Shown one piece after another: positions 57,408 to 64,000 of a stretch of 64,000 nucleotides of DNA (positions within the stretch are counted from its first letter, which is position 1; each line of letters starts with the position of its first letter). Both the position numbers and the translations under genes were made by a program. The DNA lies in NCBI RefSeq assembly GCF_022374895.2, contig NZ_CP092423.2, forward strand, positions 620,001 through 684,000, given 5' to 3'. Source of the stretch: Mycobacterium lentiflavum. Its GTDB lineage: Bacteria; Actinomycetota; Actinomycetes; Mycobacteriales; Mycobacteriaceae. The notes beneath the pieces were generated by a model. The model ran no database searches, was not told the origin of the DNA, and worked only from the letters and a program-made list of their open reading frames with translations.

Positions 57408-58156
57408 AGCGCGCCCGCTTTTTCCAGCGCCGCGTTGGTCGCATCGCGGATCGGGCCGCGCCACAGCGGACCGTGCCCCGGCGCCAGCACCTCGGTTTCC
57501 AACAGGGCCAGCGCCGAAAGCGTTCGGATGCAGTCTTCTTGGCTGTGGCTGAAGATCGCCGGCAGCAGTTGTGGCCCGTCGTCCCGTATCAGCGGGTGCC
57601 CGGTGATCAGCGCGTCGCCGCTGGCCAGCACATCGTCGACCAGGTAGGAGCAGTGGCCGCCGGTGTGGCCGGGGCTGAAAACGGGTCTGGGGTGGCCCGG
57701 CAGCGCCGCGGCGATTTCGGGCGTCAGCGCCTGGGTGGTCGGAATCCCGTCGCGGATCAGGCCGCCGCTGCGGACCACATGCGCGGTCCACACCGCCCAG
57801 CGGGGCCGCCAGACGCGCAGCGCCAGATCGATCACCGAGACCTGTTCGAGGTACTCGCGCTTGGCGTGGCCGACTTCGTCGGCGTGGCAGTAGACCGGGA
57901 TGCCGTGCTCGGCGGCGAACCAGATCGCCGAGCCCAGATGGTCGATGTGGGCGTGGGTCAGCAGGATCGCGCGTACGTCGGCGACGCCGTAGCCGAGCGC
58001 TTTGAGCGAGACCAGTACCGCCTCCCGGTCACCCGGATAACCGGCGTCGATCAGCATTACGCCAGTGTCGTCGGTGACCAGCGTCCAGTTGACGGCCTCT
58101 CCCTGGGCGAGGTGCACGGTATCGGTGACTTGAACAAGTGTTGGCGCTGGTGCCAT
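57404..58156 (-). CDS. Metallo-beta-lactamase-fold hydrolase (Rv0406c-like)
   Basis: A 250-residue MBL-fold metallohydrolase. The zinc motif HAHIDH lies at residues 68-73, with further ligands in [12 protein letters not shown] and GDALITG and the C-terminal LAPGHG. Such proteins hydrolyse thioesters, lactones or related substrates in the cytoplasm; no signal peptide is present. ATG 58156 is chosen, since the in-frame extension upstream runs into a repeat-like segment without similarity. It is divergent from fgd1, and a diverged 55-bp repeat copy lies between them. Confidence 0.9.
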   Translation of the reverse strand: MAPAPTLVQVTDTVHLAQGEAVNWTLVTDDTGVMLIDAGYPGDREAVLVSLKALGYGVADVRAILLTHAHIDHLGSAIWFAAEHGIPVYCHADEVGHAKREYLEQVSVIDLALRVWRPRWAVWTAHVVRSGGLIRDGIPTTQALTPEIAAALPGHPRPVFSPGHTGGHCSYLVDDVLASGDALITGHPLIRDDGPQLLPAIFSHSQEDCIRTLSALALLETEVLAPGHGPLWRGPIRDATNAALEKAGAL

Positions 58157-58168
58157 GCCCAACACTGT

Positions 58169-58220
58169 AGGAGCGATCGCAAGCGCGACGAAGTCGGGCG
58201 CGGCGGGTCGCGACCGACAC
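58169..58220 (-). repeat. Diverged copy of the 55-bp mini-frame repeat
   Basis: GCGATCGCAAGCGC and the following bases closely match the 55-bp tandem units at 10893-11060, with a handful of substitutions. The reverse strand again reads ATRRARLRRACDR, but without the start/stop arrangement. It sits between the divergent MBL-hydrolase and fgd1 genes, showing that the element is dispersed in this genome. Confidence 0.7.
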
Positions 58221-58240
58221 ATTTGGAGTAGAAAGAACCT

Positions 58241-59251
58241 GTGGCTGAACTGAAACTTGGATACAAAGCGTCTGCTGAACAATTCGCACCACGCGAGCTC
58301 GTCGAACTGGCTGTGGCCGCCGAAGCACACGGTATGGACAGCGCCACCGTCAGTGACCACTTCCAGCCGTGGCGGCACAAGGGTGGACACGCCCCGTTCT
58401 CACTGGCCTGGATGACCGCGGTCGGCGAGCGCACCGAGCGGCTGGTGCTGGGCACGTCGGTGCTCACCCCGACATTCCGGTACAACCCGGCCGTCATCGC
58501 CCAGGCCTTCGCCACGATGGGTTGCCTGTACCCGAACCGCATCTTCCTCGGCGTCGGAACCGGCGAGGCGCTCAACGAGATCGCCACCGGGTACGAGGGC
58601 GAGTGGCCGGAGTTCAAGGAGCGCTACGCGCGGCTGCGCGAGTCGGTGAAACTGATGCGCGAACTGTGGCTCGGTGACCGGGTCGACTTCGAGGGCGAGT
58701 TCTACAAAACCAAGGGCGCCTCAATCTACGACGTGCCCGAGGGCGGTATCCCGATCTACATCGCCGCGGGCGGACCGCAGGTGGCCAAGTACGCCGGGCG
58801 CGCCGGCGACGGATTCATCTGCACGTCCGGCAAGGGTGAGGAGCTCTACAAGGACAAGCTGATCCCCGCGATGCGCGAGGGCGCCGAAGCGGCGGGCAAG
58901 AACCCGGACGACATCGACCGGATGATCGAGATCAAGATCTCGTACGACACCGACCCCGAACTTGCCCGGGAGAACACCCGGTTCTGGGCGCCGCTGTCGC
59001 TGACGGCTGAGCAGAAGCACTCCATCGACGACCCGATCGAGATGGAGAAGGCCGCCGACGCGCTGCCGATCGAACAGATCACCAAGCGCTGGATCGTGGC
59101 GTCGGATCCCGACGAGGCAGTCGCCAAGGTCAAGGACTACGTCGACTGGGGCCTCAACCACCTGGTGTTCCACGCGCCCGGCCATGACCAGCGCCGGTTC
59201 CTGGAGCTGTTCGAAAAGGACCTTGCGCCCAGGCTGCGGCGACTTGGCTGA
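58241..59251 (+). CDS. fgd1: F420-dependent glucose-6-phosphate dehydrogenase
   Basis: A 336-residue luciferase-like F420 enzyme converting glucose 6-phosphate to 6-phosphogluconolactone and making F420H2. His40 and Trp44 (SDHFQPW) and Glu109 (GTGEALNE) of the known active site are present. It supplies reduced F420 for nitroimidazole activation, redox defence and other F420 enzymes. GTG start with a GGAG site upstream. Its 3' end overlaps pta by 8 nt, so fgd1-pta-ackA form one operon, as in other mycobacteria. Confidence 0.99.
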   Translation: MAELKLGYKASAEQFAPRELVELAVAAEAHGMDSATVSDHFQPWRHKGGHAPFSLAWMTAVGERTERLVLGTSVLTPTFRYNPAVIAQAFATMGCLYPNRIFLGVGTGEALNEIATGYEGEWPEFKERYARLRESVKLMRELWLGDRVDFEGEFYKTKGASIYDVPEGGIPIYIAAGGPQVAKYAGRAGDGFICTSGKGEELYKDKLIPAMREGAEAAGKNPDDIDRMIEIKISYDTDPELARENTRFWAPLSLTAEQKHSIDDPIEMEKAADALPIEQITKRWIVASDPDEAVAKVKDYVDWGLNHLVFHAPGHDQRRFLELFEKDLAPRLRRLG

Positions 59252-61331
59252 TACCGCTCGACCCGCTTCGGGGATTTACATCGCGGCGCCTGAGCCCGAG
59301 ACCGGCAAGTCGACGATCGCGCTCGGGCTGCTTAACCGACTGACGGCCACGGTTGCCAAAGTCGGTGTGTTCCGGCCGATCACCCGGCTCGGCGAAGATC
59401 GCGACTACATCCTGGAGCTGCTGCTGACGCGTGCCAACGCGGGCCTGCCCTACGAGGAATGTGTGGGCACCACCTACCAGGAGATCCATGCCGACACCGA
59501 CGCGGCGATCGCCGGCATCGTTGACGCGTATCACGCGATGGCGCAGGCATGTGACGCGGTGGTGATCGTCGGCAGCGACTACACGGATATCGCCGGTCCC
59601 GCCGAACTGTCGGTCAATGCCCGCGTCGCGGTCAATCTCGGTGCGCCGGTGCTATTGGCGGTGCGAGCCAAGGACCGCACCGCCGATCAGGTCGCCGGGG
59701 TCGTCGAGGTGTGTCTGGCCGAGCTCGCCGCGCAGCGCGCCCACACCGCGGCGGTCGTCGCCAACCGGTGTGATCCGGCCGAATTGGGGGCCGTTGCCGA
59801 AGCGTTGCACCGGTTCGCGTCACCCAGTTATGTGCTGCCGGAAGATCCGTTGCTCTCCGCGCCGACGGTCGAGGAGTTGCGGCAGGCCCTGGACGGGACG
59901 TTGATCAGCGGTGACGCCGAACTGGTTCGGCGCGAGGTGATGGACGTGCTGGTGGCCGGGATGACGGCCGACCACGTGCTGGAGCGATTACGCGACGGCA
60001 TGGCGGTAATCACTCCCGGCGACCGGTCCGACGTCGTGTTGGCCGCCGCCAGCGCTCATGCGGCCGAGGGGTTTCCGTCGCTGTCCTGCATTGTGCTCAA
60101 CGGCGGGTTCCAACTGCATCCGTGGATTGCGGCACTGGTCGCCGGGCTGCGCCTGCGGCTGCCGATCATCGGGAACGACCTGGGGACCTACGAAACGGCC
60201 AGGGCGGCAGCCTTGGCCCGCGGCCGGGTCACGGCGACCTCGCAACGTAAGATCGACACCGCGGTGGGGCTGATGGAGCGCCACGTCGATATCGCGGATC
60301 TGATTGCACAGCTGGCTATTCCGATCCCGACCGTCACCACGCCGCAGATGTTCACCCATCAGCTCACGCAACAGGCCCGTGCCGATCGAAAGCACATCGT
60401 GCTGCCCGAAGGCAACGACGACCGGATCCTCAAGGCCGCCGGCCGGGTGCTGAAACGCTGTGTCGCCGACCTGACGATCCTGGGTGACGAATCCCAAATC
60501 CGCTCGCGCTCGGCCGAACTCGGAGTCGACCTGCACGACGCCACGATCATCGACCCGTCCGACGACGAACTGTGTGACCAGTTCGCGGCGCAGTACGCCG
60601 AGCTGCGCAAGGCGAAGGGAGTCACCGTCGAGCAGGCCCACGAGATCATGCACGACGTCTCCTATTTCGGGACCATGCTGGTGCACAACGGCATGGTCGA
60701 TGGCATGGTGTCCGGCGCAGCGCATACCACCGCACACACGGTTCGGCCGGCGCTCGAGATCATCAGGACCGTCCCGGACGTCTCGACGGTGTCCAGCATC
60801 TTCCTGATGTGCATGCCCGATCGGGTGCTGGCCTTCGGCGACTGCGCGATCGTTCCGGACCCCACGCCCGAACAGCTCGCCGACATCGCGATCAGTTCGG
60901 CGCGCACCGCCGCGCAGTTCGGCATCGATCCGAAGGTGGCGATGCTGTCCTACTCCACCGGCGATTCCGGAACGGGAGTCGACGTCGACAAGGTCAGGAA
61001 GGCAACGGAATTGGTGCGCGCCCGCGATCCGCAGCTGTTGGTCGAAGGGCCGATCCAGTACGACGCCGCGATCGAGCCCTCGGTGGCCGCCACCAAGCTG
61101 CGCGACTCCGTGGTGGCCGGTCACGCCACCGTGCTGATCTTCCCCGACCTCAACACCGGAAACAACACGTATAAGGCGGTGCAGCGCAGCGCCGGGGCCA
61201 TCGCGATCGGTCCGGTGCTGCAGGGGTTACGCAAGCCGGTCAATGACCTGTCTCGCGGCGCGCTCGTCGAAGACATCGTCAATACCATTGCGATCACCGC
61301 GATCCAAGCGCAGGGCGTCGGGCATGGCTGA
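59244..61331 (+). CDS. pta: Phosphate acetyltransferase
   Basis: A 695-residue long-form Pta. The N-terminal P-loop-like domain ([10 protein letters not shown] near residue 18), the middle DRTGG domain (about 200-330) and the C-terminal catalytic PTA domain (about 370-690; [36 protein letters not shown]) are all present. It makes acetyl phosphate from acetyl-CoA and works with AckA to produce or assimilate acetate. A TTG start ([10 protein letters not shown] after initiation) matches the mycobacterial N-terminus and overlaps fgd1 by 8 nt; no ATG or GTG is available nearby. Confidence 0.96.
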   Translation: MADTARPASGIYIAAPEPETGKSTIALGLLNRLTATVAKVGVFRPITRLGEDRDYILELLLTRANAGLPYEECVGTTYQEIHADTDAAIAGIVDAYHAMAQACDAVVIVGSDYTDIAGPAELSVNARVAVNLGAPVLLAVRAKDRTADQVAGVVEVCLAELAAQRAHTAAVVANRCDPAELGAVAEALHRFASPSYVLPEDPLLSAPTVEELRQALDGTLISGDAELVRREVMDVLVAGMTADHVLERLRDGMAVITPGDRSDVVLAAASAHAAEGFPSLSCIVLNGGFQLHPWIAALVAGLRLRLPIIGNDLGTYETARAAALARGRVTATSQRKIDTAVGLMERHVDIADLIAQLAIPIPTVTTPQMFTHQLTQQARADRKHIVLPEGNDDRILKAAGRVLKRCVADLTILGDESQIRSRSAELGVDLHDATIIDPSDDELCDQFAAQYAELRKAKGVTVEQAHEIMHDVSYFGTMLVHNGMVDGMVSGAAHTTAHTVRPALEIIRTVPDVSTVSSIFLMCMPDRVLAFGDCAIVPDPTPEQLADIAISSARTAAQFGIDPKVAMLSYSTGDSGTGVDVDKVRKATELVRARDPQLLVEGPIQYDAAIEPSVAATKLRDSVVAGHATVLIFPDLNTGNNTYKAVQRSAGAIAIGPVLQGLRKPVNDLSRGALVEDIVNTIAITAIQAQGVGHG

Positions 61332-62475
61332 GCGCGCCGTGCTTGTTATCAACTCGGGCTCGTCGTCACTGAAATTCCAGCTGGTGCAACCTGATTCGGG
61401 TATCACTCGGGCCGGCGGCGTGATTGGCGAAATCGGCGAGCCGTCCGGGCGGGCCGCCGATCACGAGGAGGCGCTGCGGCTGGCGTTTCACCAGCTGGCC
61501 GAGGATGGCATCGACCTGAAATCGAGCGGCCTGTTGGCGGTCGGACACCGGGTCGTGCACGGGGGCAGCGATTTTTATCGCCCGACGCTGCTCGACGACG
61601 AGCGGATCGCGGAGCTGGAGAAGCTGTCGGAGCTTGCGCCGCTGCACAATCCGCCGGCGCTGCGGGGCATCAAGGTGGCACGCAAGCTGTTGCCGGCCGT
61701 CGCGCATGTCGCCGTGTTCGATACGGCTTTCTTCCACCATCTACCGGCCGCGGCGGCGACGTATGCGATGAATCGGGAGCTTGCCGAGCGATACCGGATA
61801 CGCCGTTACGGATTTCACGGCACGTCGCATCGTTACGTGAGCGAGCAGGCCGCCGCGTTCCTGGGCAGGCCGCTGGACAGCCTGAACCAAATCGTGCTGC
61901 ATCTGGGCAATGGCGCTTCGGCCTCGGCGATCGCGGGCGGCCGGCCGGTCGACACGTCGATGGGCCTGACCCCGCTGGAGGGTCTGGTGATGGGCACCCG
62001 CAGCGGCGATATCGACCCCGGTGTCATCAGTTACCTGTGGCGCACCGCGAAGATGGATGTGGAGGCGATCGAGTCCATGCTCAACAACCGGTCGGGTGTC
62101 TGGGGCCTGGCCGGTGAGCGCGACTTCCGCCGGCTGCACGCGATGATCGAATCGGGGGACAGCTCAGCACAATTGGGGTACGACGTATTCATCCACCGGC
62201 TGCGTAAGTACATCGGCGCCTACCTGGCGGTGCTGGGGCACACCGACGTGCTGACTTTCACCGCCGGCATCGGCGAGAACGACGCGTTGGTGCGTCGTGA
62301 TGCCGTGAGCGGGCTGGAGGCGTTGGGCATCGCTCTCGACGAGACTCGCAACCGGTCCACAGACAAGGGTGCACAGCGGATTTCGGCCGACGATTCCCCG
62401 ATCACGGTGCTCGTCGTACCGACCAACGAAGAACTCGCGATCGCACGCGATTGCGCGGACCTGCTGGCGAGCTAG
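61324..62475 (+). CDS. ackA: Acetate kinase
   Basis: A 383-residue ASKHA-fold kinase converting acetyl phosphate and ADP to acetate and ATP (reversible). The N-terminal [15 protein letters not shown] phosphate motif, [30 protein letters not shown] and the C-terminal [10 protein letters not shown] are all typical. It overlaps the pta stop by 8 nt. It is the last gene of fgd1-pta-ackA and is convergent with the DUF1501 gene. Confidence 0.98.
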   Translation: MAERAVLVINSGSSSLKFQLVQPDSGITRAGGVIGEIGEPSGRAADHEEALRLAFHQLAEDGIDLKSSGLLAVGHRVVHGGSDFYRPTLLDDERIAELEKLSELAPLHNPPALRGIKVARKLLPAVAHVAVFDTAFFHHLPAAAATYAMNRELAERYRIRRYGFHGTSHRYVSEQAAAFLGRPLDSLNQIVLHLGNGASASAIAGGRPVDTSMGLTPLEGLVMGTRSGDIDPGVISYLWRTAKMDVEAIESMLNNRSGVWGLAGERDFRRLHAMIESGDSSAQLGYDVFIHRLRKYIGAYLAVLGHTDVLTFTAGIGENDALVRRDAVSGLEALGIALDETRNRSTDKGAQRISADDSPITVLVVPTNEELAIARDCADLLAS

Positions 62476-62529
62476 CTCGACGCCCGTCGCTGCCCGTCGG
62501 TTTCGCATCGAATGTGCGCCCACGGAGTT

Positions 62530-62583
62530 GAGTGTGCACCCGGGGCGAGAATGTCGCCGAAATCCCGCCCAGGACGCGCACTC
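62530..62583. terminator. Hairpin repeat between ackA and the DUF1501 gene
   Basis: GAGTGTGC (62530-62537) pairs with GCGCACTC (62576-62583) with one G-U pair, enclosing a smaller stem GGCGA/TCGCC. It fills the convergent gap and shares the GGCGAGAAT core with the post-clpB hairpin, so it is probably a related bidirectional terminator-type repeat. Confidence 0.5.
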
Positions 62584-62590
62584 TGGCCGG

Positions 62591-63784
62591 CTAGAGGAAG
62601 CCTAAGCTGGTGCGGCCAGATCCCACCGACGGCGTCGGGTCCGTCCCGACTGTTTTCGCGAGCAGCTCGTGGTACACATCGCGAAAGTCGGTGGTGAACT
62701 TGAGATCTCCGTGGTCGAGATCGGTGAGGCTGGGCTCCTCGCCGTAATAGCCCCCCCTGACGGGCACGCCCGCGATGAAGACCGGACCCGCGGTGCCGTG
62801 ATCGGTTCCGTGTGACGCGTTGGCCGCCACCCGTCGTCCGAACTCCGAGTAGGCCATCAAGACCACGTTGCGGCCGTGGCGATCCGCGGCCATGTCCCGC
62901 AGGAACGGCGTCACCGCCTCGTCGAGCCTTTGCAGCAGACGCTGTTGGGTATCGCGTTCGTTGGCGTGGGTATCGAAGCCGCCCAGCGCAACCGTGTAGA
63001 CCCGGGTCGGAACGCCGGCGCGTACCGCGGCGGCAACCATATTCAGCTGTGTTGCCAGCGAATTATCCTCTTTAGCAGCAGAAGTGATCGCCCCGAACGT
63101 CTTGCTGGTAGTGCGGCTGGCTCGATAGGCCTTACGCACCGCCGCCATCGCCGGGGTGTCGGCGGGGTCGTCGTCGCCGAGCGCGCTGACGATGGTGTCG
63201 AAGCGCTCCGCCTGCGAACCCGCCGCTCGCGTCGGTGAAAGCGCTGCCGCCGTGTACTTGTCGCCCACTGCCAGCGGAGGCAGCACGGGCCCGATGTTCA
63301 CCGCGCGCAACGGGTCGTCGCCGGTGACGTCGAGCCAGCGACCGATCCACCCGGTCGAGACCGGTTCGGCGGGCGACGCCGTCTGCCAGATGTCCATCGA
63401 CCGGAAGTGACTGTGGTCGGGCCGCGGATAGCTCACACCACGCACGATGGCGAGCTGGCGCTGGCTCCACAACTGGGCCATGCCCTTCATCGCAGGGTTG
63501 AGCCCAAGCTGGGAATCCAGGTGCAACACCTCACCCGGGGCGTAGGCAAGCTCGGGGCGAGAATCGTGGTAAGCGTTGTCGGAGTAGGGGATTAGCGTGT
63601 TGATGCCGTCGTTGCCGCCGTAGAGCGTGACGATCACCAGCACGCCGGCACCGTCGGCGAGCGGTCGGTCCTCGGCCGCGCGCATCAGGTCGGGCCAGCC
63701 GACCGCGACCGCCCCGGAGAGCAGGCCCGCCGCGCCCACGCCGGCGCTGGCGATCAGGAATCTGCGGCGATTGATCTCGGGCAT
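62591..63784 (-). CDS. DUF1501 secreted protein (Tat signal)
   Basis: A 397-residue DUF1501 protein. A Tat-type signal RRRFLIASAGVGAAGLL predicts folded export. The mature alkaline-phosphatase-like core has LYGGNDGINTLIPY, DSQLGLNPAMKGMAQLW, YPRPDHSHFRSMDIWQT and VVLMAYSEFGRRV. DUF1501 proteins are widely encoded with DUF1800 partners; their role is unknown. The ATG gives the conserved MPEINRRRFL start, 8 nt after the DUF1800 stop, so the pair is an operon. Confidence 0.93.
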   Translation of the reverse strand: MPEINRRRFLIASAGVGAAGLLSGAVAVGWPDLMRAAEDRPLADGAGVLVIVTLYGGNDGINTLIPYSDNAYHDSRPELAYAPGEVLHLDSQLGLNPAMKGMAQLWSQRQLAIVRGVSYPRPDHSHFRSMDIWQTASPAEPVSTGWIGRWLDVTGDDPLRAVNIGPVLPPLAVGDKYTAAALSPTRAAGSQAERFDTIVSALGDDDPADTPAMAAVRKAYRASRTTSKTFGAITSAAKEDNSLATQLNMVAAAVRAGVPTRVYTVALGGFDTHANERDTQQRLLQRLDEAVTPFLRDMAADRHGRNVVLMAYSEFGRRVAANASHGTDHGTAGPVFIAGVPVRGGYYGEEPSLTDLDHGDLKFTTDFRDVYHELLAKTVGTDPTPSVGSGRTSLGFL

Positions 63785-63792
63785 GGCTCTCG

Positions 63793-64000
63793 TTACGAAG
63801 TCAGGTATTCGGGCGTGTTGACGGCGGCGGCCACCAGCTGCGGCGGCTTGCGCACCAGGGGATCGAGCGCGTCGGCGGATCGGTCCGACCAGGAGCCGAT
63901 GCCGAGCCAATAGCCGACCGCCTCGATGCGGTCGGCGGGGGCCACGCTTTCGATGCCCGACAGGTCGCCGAGGTGTGCCAGCCGGACGGCGGCGCGCAGC
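63793..64000 (-). CDS. DUF1800 protein, C-terminal part (continues off window)
   Basis: The last 68 codons of a reverse-strand gene whose 5' part lies beyond the window. The visible C-terminus (DRIEAVGYWLGIGSWSDRSA, then RKPPQLVAAAVNTPEYLTS) has the LVAAAVNTPEYL ending typical of DUF1800 proteins. Its stop is 8 nt upstream of the DUF1501 start, the usual gene order for this pair. Confidence 0.8.
   Translation of the reverse strand, partial: LRAAVRLAHLGDLSGIESVAPADRIEAVGYWLGIGSWSDRSADALDPLVRKPPQLVAAAVNTPEYLTS

Noticed and set aside
58157..58390. N-terminal extension of the MBL hydrolase to 328 residues
   Set aside because: The extra 78 residues run through the dispersed repeat and overlap the fgd1 coding region on the other strand. 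The shorter ATG start gives a normal MBL N-terminus.

Overview
The window is a high-GC actinobacterial chromosome segment that reads as a slow-growing, non-tuberculous Mycobacterium. The evidence is a PPE protein, an EspB-like ESX substrate, TtfA, F420-dependent glucose-6-phosphate dehydrogenase, HspR/HAIR heat-shock control, MIRU-like repeats, and gene content that follows the M. tuberculosis Rv0350-Rv0409 region as I remember it. All species-level and synteny statements come from memory, not from a search. I see no rRNA, tRNA, CRISPR array, prophage or insertion sequence.

Layout. 1-5.2 kb: a MobA-like nucleotidyltransferase cut by the window edge, a decarboxylase-type amidohydrolase and an aldehyde dehydrogenase opposite a LysR regulator, and a sulfotransferase. 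5.2-9.8 kb: dnaK-grpE-dnaJ1-hspR behind a SigH-like promoter and two HAIR operators. 9.8-16.8 kb: a mutarotase-like enzyme, three 55-bp tandem repeats, a type II flavohemoprotein, a DUF3060 membrane protein, clpB with its own SigH/HAIR control, and a crotonase. 16.9-19.8 kb: ttfA, pyrE, a lipoprotein and an RNA methyltransferase. 19.9-29.7 kb: a form I aerobic CO dehydrogenase locus (LysR, two XdhC-type proteins, coxM-S-L, coxD-, coxG- and coxE-like genes). 29.9-41 kb: GH76 hydrolase, a fused SCOT-type CoA-transferase, DedA protein, fba, membrane proteins, a CDF metal exporter with a strong palindromic operator, a site-2 protease, purA, a hotdog thioesterase and a shortened, diverged purT. 41-44.1 kb: rhodanese, metZ and ndhA. 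44.5-48.4 kb: a CDGP secreted protein, then an EspB-like/PPE pair opposite a TetR regulator with repeated operators. 48.6-52.1 kb: Rv0398c-like, lpqK, fadE7 and a DUF3054 protein. 52.1-57.4 kb: a methyltransferase, then a translationally coupled acetyltransferase plus three luciferase-like monooxygenases, and a YnfA protein. 57.4-64 kb: metallo-hydrolase, fgd1-pta-ackA, and a DUF1800/DUF1501 pair.

How the genes work together. The chaperone operon and clpB form one HspR/SigH regulon. The cox locus supplies the three subunits of CO dehydrogenase plus the factors that build and anchor its Cu-Mo site; the MobA-type enzyme that would make its dinucleotide cofactor lies at the window start rather than inside the locus. 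fgd1 supplies reduced F420, and pta-ackA interconverts acetyl-CoA and acetate. Relative to the remembered M. tuberculosis order, about 30 kb (hspR to purT) is inverted, and the mmpL1/pks6 interval is occupied by the acetyltransferase-monooxygenase operon, which is the best candidate for an undescribed pathway here.
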